A stretch of 64,000 bases of DNA from an uncultured Lachnospiraceae bacterium (GTDB lineage: Bacteria; Bacillota; Clostridia; Lachnospirales; Lachnospiraceae): the NCBI GenBank assembly GCA_910589265.1, contig CAJUTQ010000017.1, positions 11,906 to 75,905 on the forward strand. The letters are read 5' to 3'. The notes beneath the pieces are model-generated. The model was not told the DNA's origin and did not search any database. It saw nothing but the letters and a program-made list of their open reading frames with translations. Position numbers and translations under genes: made by a program. Positions within the stretch are counted from its first letter, which is position 1. Each line of letters begins with the position of its first letter. Shown piece by piece: positions 1-9,123 of this stretch.

Positions 1-445
1 CTTTTATCCAGTCGGATGTCCGCCCATTTGTCCGCATCCGCTAAAGCAGCCTACTCTTTTTATAATCATTGTATGTGAGACATGCTAGGAAGTTCCTGTT
101 ATGATGGCGATAAAGCTCATATAAATCCAACGGCTTCAGCTTCCTACGCTGTTTCAGACAGCCAGGCTTTGATATTTCCCTTCCCGGATGTGCCGTTTTC
201 ATATCCTTTCGTCATTCCAGGCTCCAAGTAATCTCCCTTCAGTTGAGCATGGCAAACAGAAGATCGACAAGGGGCATTTTTCTGTTTCTTATAAAAGAGG
301 ACGGATTCCCATTTCTGTAGAAATCATGGAATTCATCCTGATGGATGAAACGGATATCACAACCAGTACATTTTTGAGAGTCTTTCATAAAATACTCCAT
401 TCCGCCGCCAAGTCGGCGGCACAAATAGTAATGAAAGTCTTTCAA
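1..445 (-). pseudogene. IS4-like transposase relic, N-terminal part
   Basis: Reading leftwards from about 445 gives a stretch containing FIRNRKMPLVDLLFAMLN, which resembles the N-terminal region of IS4-family transposases (an FxRNRKL-type motif followed by a hydrophobic helix). After a stop at about 239, another frame continues with a segment containing ISKPGCLKQRRKLKP and YELYRHHNRNFL, which is the next conserved part of the same proteins. The reading frame is therefore broken at least once and the gene is cut by the left edge of the window. The catalytic DDE part is not visible. The assignment rests on memory of the family pattern and is moderate. Confidence 0.45.
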
Positions 446-518
446 TTCTCCACGTTGCTGATAAAATAATTGTTAAAGAAGCTATACTACAAAGCATGGG
501 GAGGTGAGTCGTAAAGAC

Positions 519-1560
519 CTTTTAACTTCTCTGTTAAATATGTGATGGAACAGTCAATGGCTTCTACAAAACGAATGTCGTGATGTCTATATGGAATCTA
601 CCAGTAAATACTAGATTCCTGTCTTTAACTTTTTAGAAGATGTTATCAACGTCACTATTGCTAACACCAAATGGGTAAAAGCTGTGAAAGATAATAAAGA
701 CGATACGAAAGATTCCAAGTGGATTGGGGATTTGTTTCGATTAGGTCTGGTTCCGGGAAGTTATATTCCCTGTAAGCCAATCTGTATCTTGCGTGAATTC
801 ACAAGATACCGTTACAAGTTGACTTCCTGCCGTTTCAGTGAAAAGAACAGATTTCAAAATGCACTCACTGTATGCAATGTCAAATTAAACTCGGTTGTTT
901 CCCATATCTTTGGGAAATCAGCTACATCTGTTATTGACTGCCTGATCGAACAAGCCAGCAATTCCATCATCCACGAAGAAATTGCTTCCAGACTGCTTTG
1001 TTCCTTAAAGAAGAAGTCTGACAGTGTCATTGAATCCATCGAAGGCTTTCAGATGACGGATTCACAAAAATTCCCTATACGCCTTATTCCCACACATATG
1101 GATTATTTCACATCTACGATCCATGATATAGACACTATGCTTGATTCTTTGGTTGCACCTTATGAACATACTGTCCAACTGCTGTGTACCATTCCAGGCG
1201 TTGACCGTAACAGTCCAGTCACTGTTATCTCCGAAATCGGTATCGATATGGCTTAGTTTTCCAGTTCCAAACGCTTATGCTGCTTGGCGGGATTAACTCT
1301 CGGCAACTATGAATCCACTGGTAAGAAGAAATCTGTCGGAATAACACATGCCAGTGTCTACCTCAAACCTGCATTGGTACAAGTTGCCCATGCAGTCATG
1401 AAATCTGATAAATCTCCTTACTACAAACAGAAATATGAACGCATTATGAAGCACCGTGACAAAAAACGTGCCATCATTGCTCTCGCCTGGATGCTCCTCA
1501 CTGCCATCTACCATATGCTGTCTACTGGTGAAGTGTGGAATCCGACGGATTTATACAAGG
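519..1560 (+). pseudogene. IS110-family transposase relic with in-frame stops
   Basis: One reading frame runs from about 519 to 1560 and reads as an IS110/IS116/IS902 transposase. It shows DVYMEST (N-terminal RuvC-like DEDD domain), DDTKDSKWIGDLFRLGLVPG, LREFTRYRYKLT, then CTIPGVDRNSPVTVISEIG (helix-hairpin-helix-like Transposase_20 region), and finally AGLTLGNYESTGKKKS and AIIALAWMLLTAIYHML. The frame is interrupted by TGA at 543-545, TAG at 612-614 (where a Trp is expected after KY) and TAG at 1254-1256 (where a Gln is expected after DMA). The extreme N-terminus is not visible and the end after NPTDLY does not look like a normal C-terminus. It is an inactive relic, probably old. Confidence 0.8.
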
Positions 1561-2030
1561 GGTATTCACAAGTCGCAGTTAACGGTTACAAATCTTACTT
1601 GAACAGGATGAAAAAATATATCCTTTCATTGCTAGAACCCATGTATACAGAGAACATTGCCCATAAATATATGGAAAATACTGTTCCATATCTGCCTATC
1701 GGCGCAAGCAGCAAGAAACATATCTGGATAAGTATCCAACGCTTTAACAATTATCTGTCGGGCAGGCCTATGTATTTCGAAAAAATAAAAGTGCACAAAT
1801 GCCTCCATGGATTTTTCGGGACATTATATTTCTTGGGCAGGATATAAAATTTATCTAAGAAAAGAGTCGGAACAACTAGAAAAAACAATACAACTCCTTA
1901 TGGGATAATAATTCTACTTAGATTATTCAAGTTCCACCTCACAATGGACACTTGCTTTCGGCTATATCCTTCCCACTACTGGTCGGATTCGGGACTTGCA
2001 TCCATTGGAAACGTGTGCCGCTAGTACACC
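1561..2030. other. Region with no convincing gene
   Basis: The frame of the IS110 relic stays open to 1847, but the sequence after 1560 no longer resembles that family and I recognise no other. From 1850 to 2030 there is no ORF of note. The stretch probably holds further mobile-element debris, judging only from its position beside two transposase relics. Confidence 0.4.
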
Positions 2031-2031
2031 A

Positions 2032-2064
2032 CAAAAACACCCTTTTCTCTTTAAAGAAAAGGGT
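2032..2064 (-). terminator. Rho-independent terminator of the ecf operon
   Basis: The minus strand has a perfect stem of AACCCTTTTCT-type arms (2039-2048 with 2055-2064) and a short TTAA-type loop, followed by a run of five T residues (A residues at 2033-2037 on the plus strand). The stop codon of ecfT lies inside the stem, so the terminator overlaps the end of the gene. Confidence 0.85.
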
Positions 2065-2878
2065 TATAAAATCTATTTCCATCTGAAAATGTAACAATGA
2101 TAGAAATCACTAAAATAAGCGCACCAAAGACTAAAGCTCTATAATCATCTTTTTTAAATTTTCTCTCTACAATCCATGTCCTCTTTTTATTTTTCCCAAA
2201 CCCTCTAAGCTCCATGGCGTTAGAAATAACTTCAATTCTCTGAAGGCTGGATAAAACTAAAGGAAATAAAATGGCGGCAGAGTTTTTTAGGCGATCAAAA
2301 AATTTATCCTTTCTGCTTAAATCAATACCCCTTGCCTGCTGGGCCTTGGAAATATTATGGTAGTCCCTTTGTATGTCTGGAATATAACGCAAAGCTAAAG
2401 CGACTGCATAACCAATGCGGTAACTAACCCCAATTTTATTTAAACTAGAAGCAAATTCACTTGGGTTTGTAGCCATAATAAATAAAAGGGCAATGGGAAT
2501 GACCGAGAGATACTTCATCAAAAAATTAAACATATAAAATAACTGTTCCAAAGTTACAGCATAAGGACCAGCAATAACAAAAAGCTCATGTCTTGTTCCA
2601 TATATTTCAACTCCCTGTTCTGGTCCAAAAAGATATACTCCTATCATATTAAAACCCATTAAAACAAACATAAAAATAAGGGCAAAGCGCACTTCCTTCC
2701 ACTTTAATTTAGAAATAGAAAACAAAAAAATACCAATAGCAAATAAAGCAAGTAGTATTCTTGTATCATAGGTAATCATAGCTGCAACACTCCACATGAT
2801 AAAGAATAAAAACTTTGTAGCCCCGGTTAAGTCATGAATCAAAGATTTTCTTTGGATGTATGCAAGGGTCTCTGCCAT
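2051..2878 (-). CDS. ecfT: ECF transporter T component (EcfT/CbiQ family)
   Basis: This 275-aa membrane protein is the transmembrane coupling component of an energy-coupling-factor importer. It has about six hydrophobic segments. Two short arginine motifs, ARG in AQQARGIDL (about residue 190) and RGF in MELRGFGKNKK (about residue 230), match the paired coupling-helix motifs by which EcfT touches the two ATPase domains. The ATG start follows AGGAGATGAG and lies inside the end of the upstream ATPase gene (40-nt overlap), which suggests translational coupling. Order in the operon is S component, fused ATPase, T component. The substrate is set by the S protein and cannot be read from this gene. 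Confidence 0.92.
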   Translation of the reverse strand: MAETLAYIQRKSLIHDLTGATKFLFFIMWSVAAMITYDTRILLALFAIGIFLFSISKLKWKEVRFALIFMFVLMGFNMIGVYLFGPEQGVEIYGTRHELFVIAGPYAVTLEQLFYMFNFLMKYLSVIPIALLFIMATNPSEFASSLNKIGVSYRIGYAVALALRYIPDIQRDYHNISKAQQARGIDLSRKDKFFDRLKNSAAILFPLVLSSLQRIEVISNAMELRGFGKNKKRTWIVERKFKKDDYRALVFGALILVISIIVTFSDGNRFYNPFL

Positions 2879-4581
2879 TTGTTTCTCATCTCCTTATCGT
2901 ATTCTATAAACCATTCTATAAAGTCTTTTCCATCCAGTCCACATTGTTTTGCCAGCTCATAAAGAGATGTTTCCTTTAGGCTAGCCTTTTTAATGAGTTC
3001 CAGATTCCCAAACAATTTTGCTGGCGTCGTATCTGCTAATAGTTTCCCGTCTGCAAAAACAAGAGATCTATTCGTATATTCTAAAATCAAATGCATATCA
3101 TGGGTAATCATTAAAACAGTAATTCCCTTTTCATTGAGACTTTTTAGAAATTCCATGATTTCAGTGTAATGCCTGAAATCTTGTCCTGCCGTTGGCTCGT
3201 CTAAAATAAGGATATCTGGCTCTTCCACTAAAATACTAGCTATGGTCACTCTTTTTTTCTGTCCATAACTTAACGCCGAGATAGGCCAGTTTCGAAATTG
3301 ATAGATCCCGCAAATTTTCAGCTTTTCTTCTACCTTTTTCTTTATTTCTTCTTCCGGCCTTTTTTGTATCAAAAGTCCCATGGCGACTTCTTCGTAAACC
3401 ATTGGTTTGGAAATCATCTGATTAGGGTTTTGCATAACATAACCTATTTGTTTTGCTCTTTCTTTTATAGTATCTCCTCTTATATCTCTTCCCCTTATAC
3501 AAATCTTTCCTTTTTCCAATTTCTCAAAACCACAGAGAAGCTTTGCCATTGTACTCTTTCCAGCGCCATTTTTTCCTACAATGCTTATCATTTCTCCTTC
3601 TTTTACTGTGAAAGAAATGTGGGAGAGATTTTCTTTCTCCTCAGTATATCCAAAATGAATATCTTCTACAGAGAGAATGACTTGTTTTTCCTCCTCTTTT
3701 TTCTCCTTTTTTCTATAAAAAAACCACTGTCTCATCTGTTTCTTTTGTTCTTCTTCTAACAGAAGATCTTGAATTTTTTCTAATTTCATAGAAGGTTCCA
3801 ACATACAACCTCCATATTTTAGAGCTGTAATATAAAGAGGTTCCCTAATTCCTGCCTCCTTTAGTTTTTCAGATGCAAAAAGGACGGATGGAGGCTCGTC
3901 TGCAATAATTGCTCCATCTTCCATTAATATAATGCGATCCGCTCCCATATGCAAAGCATCTTCCAACCTATGTTCAATTAGAATCACTGTTGTATCTGTC
4001 TGCTTTTGAATCTGATCAATTAATTCTATACTTTTTTTCCCCGCATAGGGATCCAAATTAGCTAAAGGCTCATCAAATAAAAGAATAGGTACATTATTTA
4101 CTAAAATTCCTGCTAAAGAAACTCTCTGCTTTTGTCCCCCTGATAACTGGTGAGGAGAGGCATCAAGCTTTTCCAAAATTTGAACCTTTACTGCCTCCTC
4201 CCTTGTCTTTTGTATCATTTCGTCCTGGGGTACACAGTTATTTTCCATAGAAAATGCAATATCTTCCAATACAGTCATTCCAATGAATTGTCCGTCTGTA
4301 TCTTGCAGCACTGTCCCCACATACTGACTTAACTCAAAAATACTTAAGGTTTTCACTTCTTTCCCACATATAGTCAATGTTCCTGTAGATTCCCCAGGAT
4401 AGCTAAAAGGTATTAACCCATTGAGACTGTGGGCAATAGTACTTTTTCCACTCCCTGATGCACCAATAATAACAATTCTCTCTCCTTTTTTTATATCTAA
4501 ATTGATATGTTTAAGAGTTGGCTCCGACTGAGCCCTATACTGAAATGTATAATCTTGAAATGATATAAATTTATCTTCCAC
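2839..4581 (-). CDS. ecfA: ECF transporter ATPase, two ABC domains fused
   Basis: This protein of about 580 aa carries two complete ABC ATPase domains and powers the ECF importer. Domain 1 has Walker A GASGSGKST (about residues 40-48), signature LSGGQKQR and Walker B ILLFDEP. Domain 2 has Walker A GKNGAGKST, signature LSYGQKKR (Tyr in place of the usual second Gly) and Walker B ILILDEPTAGQD. Most Firmicutes encode these as two proteins (EcfA and EcfA'); here they are one chain, the arrangement typical of UPF0397-linked systems. I chose the GTG at 4581 because GGAGAGAGG lies just upstream; an ATG at 4596 and a TTG at 4605 are alternatives with poorer ribosome binding sites. Confidence 0.92.
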   Translation of the reverse strand: MEDKFISFQDYTFQYRAQSEPTLKHINLDIKKGERIVIIGASGSGKSTIAHSLNGLIPFSYPGESTGTLTICGKEVKTLSIFELSQYVGTVLQDTDGQFIGMTVLEDIAFSMENNCVPQDEMIQKTREEAVKVQILEKLDASPHQLSGGQKQRVSLAGILVNNVPILLFDEPLANLDPYAGKKSIELIDQIQKQTDTTVILIEHRLEDALHMGADRIILMEDGAIIADEPPSVLFASEKLKEAGIREPLYITALKYGGCMLEPSMKLEKIQDLLLEEEQKKQMRQWFFYRKKEKKEEEKQVILSVEDIHFGYTEEKENLSHISFTVKEGEMISIVGKNGAGKSTMAKLLCGFEKLEKGKICIRGRDIRGDTIKERAKQIGYVMQNPNQMISKPMVYEEVAMGLLIQKRPEEEIKKKVEEKLKICGIYQFRNWPISALSYGQKKRVTIASILVEEPDILILDEPTAGQDFRHYTEIMEFLKSLNEKGITVLMITHDMHLILEYTNRSLVFADGKLLADTTPAKLFGNLELIKKASLKETSLYELAKQCGLDGKDFIEWFIEYDKEMRNKWQRPLHTSKENL

Positions 4582-4608
4582 TTTTCCTCTCTCCATGTTA
4601 AGCAAAGG

Positions 4609-4634
4609 AAGGCCACTGGAAAAACAGTGACCTT
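4609..4634 (-). promoter_or_regulatory. Intercistronic hairpin between ecfS and ecfA
   Basis: Ten-base arms AAGGTCACTG and CAGTGGCCTT, with one G-U pair, enclose a TTTTTC loop just before the ATPase start. There is no long T run after it, so it more likely stabilises or attenuates the message than fully terminates it. Confidence 0.45.
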
Positions 4635-4647
4635 ACTTTTAAAATAT

Positions 4648-5199
4648 TTAATTTTCTTTTTTCAAACTTCCAGCGCCTACCTTTGTCTTCGCATATCCAA
4701 TGAGTAATACTGTTCCAATCACCGCTGTGGATACCCCATTCATAATTGCCGCTGCAATACCTTGCGTAAATGCTTTCACAACAGGCTCTGAATAAATAAG
4801 AATATCAAGACCTGGAGCTACCATCCCCCATGCTCCTATATGGGCTACAATTTGGAAACCGTTAAATAAAGCAATTTCCTTACTGCCAAAGATACCAGCT
4901 TCCATGTCAATATTCTTACTGGCTATTCCTACAATAAATCCAAACACACCAGAACCAATAATCCAACTCCACCAAGGACTTCCCCATGATAAATCAATGA
5001 GCACATGGCCTATTAATCCAGTAAGGAGCCCTACAACAGGTCCAAAGAGTACACCGAGCACTCCTAAAACAGCATATTGAATATTGATAGTTGTATTAGG
5101 CACTGGACTGGGAATTGCCACAAATCTTCCTAACACAAAAAACAATGCGGAACCAATTCCAATAGCAACAATACTTTTAATAGATAACTGGGTCTTCAT
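4648..5199 (-). CDS. ECF transporter S component, UPF0397 family
   Basis: This membrane protein of 183 aa is the substrate-binding subunit of the ECF importer. It has five or six hydrophobic segments and reads as a typical UPF0397 protein, with VAIGIGSALFFVLGRFVAIP near the N-terminus, then GVLFGPVVGLLTGLIGH and DLSWGSPWWSWIIGSGVFG. The ATG at 5199 was chosen because AGGAGG lies ten bases before it; a longer frame from 5220 would contain that Shine-Dalgarno inside the gene. The natural substrate of UPF0397 S proteins is not firmly assigned in my knowledge (a thiamine- or methionine-related compound has been predicted for relatives). The divergent metF 2 kb away is suggestive only. Confidence 0.85.
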   Translation of the reverse strand: MKTQLSIKSIVAIGIGSALFFVLGRFVAIPSPVPNTTINIQYAVLGVLGVLFGPVVGLLTGLIGHVLIDLSWGSPWWSWIIGSGVFGFIVGIASKNIDMEAGIFGSKEIALFNGFQIVAHIGAWGMVAPGLDILIYSEPVVKAFTQGIAAAIMNGVSTAVIGTVLLIGYAKTKVGAGSLKKEN

Positions 5200-5252
5200 T
5201 TTCTGTCTTCCTCCTGACATTTCATTCCTGTCCTTTTTTAAGTTTGCCTATC

Positions 5253-5271
5253 TTGAAAGGATCCCTTTCAA
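5253..5271. promoter_or_regulatory. Candidate operator at the ecf promoter
   Basis: A perfect inverted repeat, TTGAAAGG-ATC-CCTTTCAA, touches the -10 box and covers the likely transcription start of the ecf operon. Its position fits a repressor site, but it does not match an operator I can name. Confidence 0.45.
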
Positions 5272-5298
5272 TATACACCATTCTTTCAAATCTGACAA
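5270..5298 (-). promoter_or_regulatory. Promoter of the ecf operon
   Basis: On the minus strand TTGTCA (5293-5298) is separated by 17 bases from TATATT (5270-5275). It lies about 70 bases upstream of the S-component start. Confidence 0.6.
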
Positions 5299-5305
5299 GA
5301 TATTC

Positions 5306-6982
5306 TTATGTACGAAGCTTAAATTCCTCTAACATGCCATAAAGAACCTGCATCTGGGAGGTCTGTTCTTCACTTGTCGCTGCTGTCTCCTGGGCAGTAG
5401 CAGACAGAGATTCTGTAATACTTGACACTTCTTCCAAATGTTTACTGATTTTATCAATAGAAGAAACATTTTGACGGGCATTCTCACTAATTTCCTTCAT
5501 CATAACATTGGCATCTTCTGCATTTATCATGACAGCTCCTAACTCTTCCACTGTATCATCTGCCAATTTTTTACCATCTTCTACTAACCGCAACGTTGTC
5601 TCAATCAAATTTGTTGTCTCTCCCACTGCTCCTGACGAGGCCTCTGCCAATTTTTTCACCTCATTGGCCACAACAGCAAAACCCCTTCCGTTCTCTCCAG
5701 CTCTTGCGGCTTCAATAGCTGCATTTAAGGCAAGGAGATTTGTCTGTTCTGCTATTTCATTGATTGTGTCAATAATGCCTCCAATTTTTTTGGAACTGGC
5801 ACTAATATCTCCAATAGAACAGCCCAAATCCATAATTTTTTCACCGCAGGCTCTTAGGGAAGTCCCCACTTTCTCCGAGGCAACGGCAGAATCTTTTGCC
5901 TGTTTTTCACTTTGATAAATGGATTCCTTCATTCCCCTCACTAAATGGGTAATTTCATCAATGTCTGAAGCCTGACTTGTGGAACCTTCTGCCAAATCTT
6001 GGGCAACTGTTGCCAACTGCATAGCTCCCTCATTGACACTTTCTGCCGCATTAATAATTCCATGGAATACTTGATTCATATTGTCCAATATTTGTTCAAG
6101 GGCCGACCGAATAGAGGAAAATTCTCCCACATATTCCTCATGAACTGATAAATCCAACCTTTTTCCTGCCATTTCTCCTAAGACATTTGTTATTTCCCCT
6201 ATAATTGCTTTCAGTCTATTCTGTGTGCTTTGCATTGCCTTTGCCATAGAGCCAGTCTCCGTCTCATTAATTTCCAAATCACACACATATCCCAGCTCTC
6301 CTGACTCCAGCTCCTCCATACTTTTCTCTACCTTTTGAATAGGGACAATTAACTCTTTCCTGCTAAAACGAAGAAGTTTCACGGAGATTACTACTACAAA
6401 TCCAAGGAAGATAATGCCTAGTAAAAATATTCCAATGAGCATATAGTAGAAAGAGTCACATTCATTTGTGCTTCTTATTTCCAGCTCATTAATGAACTTG
6501 TCTGTTAAACTGTTAATTTGCATAATTACTGCCTGGTAATCGTCCCCAAACACATCTTCCCTTGCTCCTTCTAAATTGCCTTCCTTTACCTTTTCCATAG
6601 AAGCCTTCTCTAGAGGAACTAACTCATTGGAAAAGTTAGAAATTTGATCAATGGTCTTCCATTCTTCCTCTGTCAACCCTAACCTGTTCATATTTTCTAA
6701 GGCAATATCCCTATTTTTATCTACCTCCAATTCTTTTATATAATCGTTGTAATAATCCTCGTTTCCTGTTGAGGCATAACCCCGTACACTGCTTGTCAAA
6801 TTTTTTGAACCAAGACGATATTGATTGGCATATTTTATCAAATCACCTTTTCCCTCTAAATTATTTTTTAATACGTTAATATTAAAAAATGCTCCTAGGA
6901 ACAATAGAACTACTAAGAACAAATATATCATTGTTCTCACTTGAAAACTTTTTAACACTTCTGACTGTTTCTTTTGTCTCAT
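5306..6982 (-). CDS. Methyl-accepting chemotaxis protein
   Basis: This protein of 558 aa is a transmembrane chemoreceptor. A first membrane segment (about residues 18-38) is followed by an extracytoplasmic region of roughly 140 aa predicted helical (four-helix-bundle-like). Then come a second membrane segment near residue 190, a HAMP-like linker, and a long methyl-accepting coiled coil whose tip carries EQTNLLALNAAIEAARAGE and GRGFAVVANEVKKLAE. No CheR-binding pentapeptide is visible at the C-terminus. The ATG at 6982 follows GGCAGGGG with good spacing; the frame is open upstream to 7054. No che or flagellar structural genes are in the window. It is divergent from metF. Confidence 0.92.
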   Translation of the reverse strand: MRQKKQSEVLKSFQVRTMIYLFLVVLLFLGAFFNINVLKNNLEGKGDLIKYANQYRLGSKNLTSSVRGYASTGNEDYYNDYIKELEVDKNRDIALENMNRLGLTEEEWKTIDQISNFSNELVPLEKASMEKVKEGNLEGAREDVFGDDYQAVIMQINSLTDKFINELEIRSTNECDSFYYMLIGIFLLGIIFLGFVVVISVKLLRFSRKELIVPIQKVEKSMEELESGELGYVCDLEINETETGSMAKAMQSTQNRLKAIIGEITNVLGEMAGKRLDLSVHEEYVGEFSSIRSALEQILDNMNQVFHGIINAAESVNEGAMQLATVAQDLAEGSTSQASDIDEITHLVRGMKESIYQSEKQAKDSAVASEKVGTSLRACGEKIMDLGCSIGDISASSKKIGGIIDTINEIAEQTNLLALNAAIEAARAGENGRGFAVVANEVKKLAEASSGAVGETTNLIETTLRLVEDGKKLADDTVEELGAVMINAEDANVMMKEISENARQNVSSIDKISKHLEEVSSITESLSATAQETAATSEEQTSQMQVLYGMLEEFKLRT

Positions 6983-7075
6983 AAACAAATACCCCTGCCT
7001 TTCCAAGTTTAAAAATTGGAAGCTTTTCCCACCTTCCACTCGTAAGCCTCTCAAAGAAACTCTATAAAAATATAC

Positions 7076-7104
7076 TTGCTATCATATTAAATCCATGTTA
7101 CGAT
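7076..7104 (+). promoter_or_regulatory. Putative metF promoter
   Basis: TTGCTA (7076-7081) and TACGAT (7099-7104) are separated by 17 bases and lie about 38 bases before the metF start. I see no S-box or T-box leader in the short 5' region. Confidence 0.45.
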
Positions 7105-7141
7105 ATTTTCAGCAAAAAATCAATAAAAAGAGAGGTATTCT

Positions 7142-7999
7142 ATGATAAAAGATTTCTATAAAAAAGAAAAAACCCTTTTTTCCTTAGAAGTATTCCCTCC
7201 TAAAAAGGATAGTGACTTTCCTGCTATCTATGAATTGCTGGATACATTGAAACATTTACATCCTCATTTTATTAGTGTTACATACGGTGCTGGCGGCAGC
7301 CATTCCAAAAAAACCGTAGATATTGCTTCTTATATACAGAACTCATGCAATATTGAAGCCCTGGCTCATATGACATGTGTAGGCTGCAACGATACTTCCT
7401 TGCTTTCCATCTGTCAGGAGTTAAAGACAGCCAACGTCCACCATATTCTTGCTTTAAGGGGAGACCGCCCAAAGGACATGACTGACGAACAGTTTCATAG
7501 AAAAACATTTTCTCATGCCTCAAATATGGTTGCCTTTCTCAAAAACAATACAGATTTTCAAATAGCTGGCGCCTGTTATCCTGAAAAACATTTTGAGGCT
7601 AAGAGTATGGATTCTGATATTATGCATTTAAAAGAAAAATGTGATGCTGGCGTTGATTTTCTCATCAGTCAGCTTTTCTTTGACAATGATCTCTTCTACT
7701 ACTTTTTGGAAAAGGCAAAGAAGAATAACATTGCGCTTCCTATTTCTGCTGGCATTATGCCTATCACAACAGCCAGGCAGTTAACAACGACCGTATCCTT
7801 ATCCGGCTCTTCTGTACCAAAAAAACTGTCGGACATGATTGCAAAATATGAAGGCCAGGAAGAAGATTTAAGAAAGGCAGGCATTGAATATGCTATTCAT
7901 CAAATTCAAGACCTTCTTCATCACGGCGTAGATGGTATCCATTTATATACAATGAACAAATCTGTCACAGCTAGTGAGATTTTTTTTGCAGTTCGATAA
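7142..7999 (+). CDS. metF: Methylenetetrahydrofolate reductase
   Basis: This 285-aa flavoprotein reduces 5,10-methylenetetrahydrofolate to the 5-methyl form, which feeds methionine synthesis and, in acetogens, the methyl branch. The TIM-barrel landmarks are present: FSLEVFPPKK at the N-terminus with the conserved Glu, ISVTYGAGGS, HMTCVG, ILALRGDRPKD, and DFLISQLFFDND. The length is normal for the bacterial enzyme. The start follows AGAGAGG. It stands alone, divergent from the chemoreceptor and followed by a strong terminator, so it is probably monocistronic. Confidence 0.93.
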   Translation: MIKDFYKKEKTLFSLEVFPPKKDSDFPAIYELLDTLKHLHPHFISVTYGAGGSHSKKTVDIASYIQNSCNIEALAHMTCVGCNDTSLLSICQELKTANVHHILALRGDRPKDMTDEQFHRKTFSHASNMVAFLKNNTDFQIAGACYPEKHFEAKSMDSDIMHLKEKCDAGVDFLISQLFFDNDLFYYFLEKAKKNNIALPISAGIMPITTARQLTTTVSLSGSSVPKKLSDMIAKYEGQEEDLRKAGIEYAIHQIQDLLHHGVDGIHLYTMNKSVTASEIFFAVR

Positions 8000-8040
8000 C
8001 AAATATTCATCCATTTGCCCTTATCATTTTTAACAAGCAA

Positions 8041-8090
8041 AGACAGGAGAAATGGTACCTATGAAAGCTACCATTTCTCCTGTCTTTTTT
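8041..8090 (+). terminator. Terminator after metF
   Basis: A perfect 17-base stem (AGACAGGAGAAATGGTA at 8041-8057 and its complement at 8069-8085) encloses an 11-base loop and is followed by TTTTTT. On the other strand the T run is short, so it may serve the convergent gpsA gene less efficiently. Confidence 0.92.
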
Positions 8091-8091
8091 G

Positions 8092-9123
8092 TTACTTCCA
8101 CGGCAAATCCCCATGCTCTAGTTTCTTATCTCTTAACATAAGCTCATGAACAGCCTCTTTTGCATTCTTTCCATGAAAAAGCACTTGATGTACTTGATAA
8201 ATAATTGGCATATCTACCTTATATTTCTCTGCAAGTTTTACAGCTGCCTTGACAGCATAAACTCCTTCCACTACCATGTTCACCTTTTCCATCGCTTGGT
8301 CTAGAGAAAAACCTTGTCCTATTAAAATTCCTGCCCTTCTATTTCTAGAGTGCATGCTGGCACAAGTGACAATTAAGTCTCCGATACCTGACAAACCATA
8401 AAAAGTCACATCTTTTCCTCCCATTTTCTCCCCCAGTCTGGTCATTTCCGCTAATCCCCTAGTCATTAAAGCCGCTTTTGTATTATCCCCGTATCCTAGT
8501 CCATCTGCAATTCCCGCTGCCAAGGCAATCACATTTTTCAAAGCTCCTCCCAGTTCTATCCCTATTCTGTCAGGACTTATATAAACCCGAAAAACAGGAC
8601 TCATAAATATTGTTTGAAGAAACTCTGCTGTTTTTCTATCTCTTGCTCCCATGACGCAGGTTGTTGGAATCCCTCTCCCCACTTCTTCTGCATGGGAAGG
8701 CCCAGATAAAACTGCCACATTCGCCATTGGCAGTTCCTCCCCTATGACTTCTGACAAAGTCATAAGCGTCTGTTCTTCTATCCCCTTTGCAACATTAACA
8801 ACAATCTGTCCTTTGCCAATACATTCTTTTAAAAGCCTGGCTGTTGTCCTCGTATAAAGAGATGGCACTGCCAGAACAAGAACATCCTTTTCGATGGATG
8901 CCTCTTTCAAATTGGATGTAAAAAGGATCGATTCAGAAAGCTTTACCCCTGGAAGCTTTTCTTTATGCTCTCCTTCCCTTCTAAGCATTTGTATTTCTTC
9001 TTCTATTTTCGACCACATTGTGACTTCATGGCCATTTGAGCATAAAAGTAAGGCCAATGCGCTTCCCCAGCTTCCTGCTCCTATTATTCCAATCTTTTTT
9101 CTTGAACTCATATGGATTCCCAT
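8092..9123 (-). CDS. gpsA: Glycerol-3-phosphate dehydrogenase [NAD(P)+]
   Basis: This 343-aa cytoplasmic enzyme reduces dihydroxyacetone phosphate to sn-glycerol 3-phosphate for phospholipid synthesis. The Rossmann motif GAGSWGSALA is at the N-terminus, and the helical C-terminal domain has GGALKNVIALAAGI with the catalytic Lys, and YGLSGIGDLIVTC. The start overlaps the end of plsY by 16 bases, with AAGGAG just upstream. The pair is functionally coherent: GpsA makes the acceptor that PlsY acylates. An ATG four codons downstream is also possible. Confidence 0.95.
   Translation of the reverse strand: MGIHMSSRKKIGIIGAGSWGSALALLLCSNGHEVTMWSKIEEEIQMLRREGEHKEKLPGVKLSESILFTSNLKEASIEKDVLVLAVPSLYTRTTARLLKECIGKGQIVVNVAKGIEEQTLMTLSEVIGEELPMANVAVLSGPSHAEEVGRGIPTTCVMGARDRKTAEFLQTIFMSPVFRVYISPDRIGIELGGALKNVIALAAGIADGLGYGDNTKAALMTRGLAEMTRLGEKMGGKDVTFYGLSGIGDLIVTCASMHSRNRRAGILIGQGFSLDQAMEKVNMVVEGVYAVKAAVKLAEKYKVDMPIIYQVHQVLFHGKNAKEAVHELMLRDKKLEHGDLPWK

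Noticed and set aside
188..469. 93-aa plus-strand ORF near the left edge
   Set aside because: It is antisense to the IS4-like transposase relic and has no ribosome binding site or family resemblance.
2839..2878. Apparent gene overlap between ecfA and ecfT as a possible frameshift
   Set aside because: Both proteins have complete ends and each has its own start signals; the overlap is normal translational coupling.
5306..7054. Chemotaxis or flagellar operon
   Set aside because: Two chemoreceptors are present but they are solitary; no che, mot or flagellar structural gene was found in the window.
7055..7141. SAM riboswitch or T-box before metF
   Set aside because: The leader is too short after the likely promoter and lacks the conserved elements.
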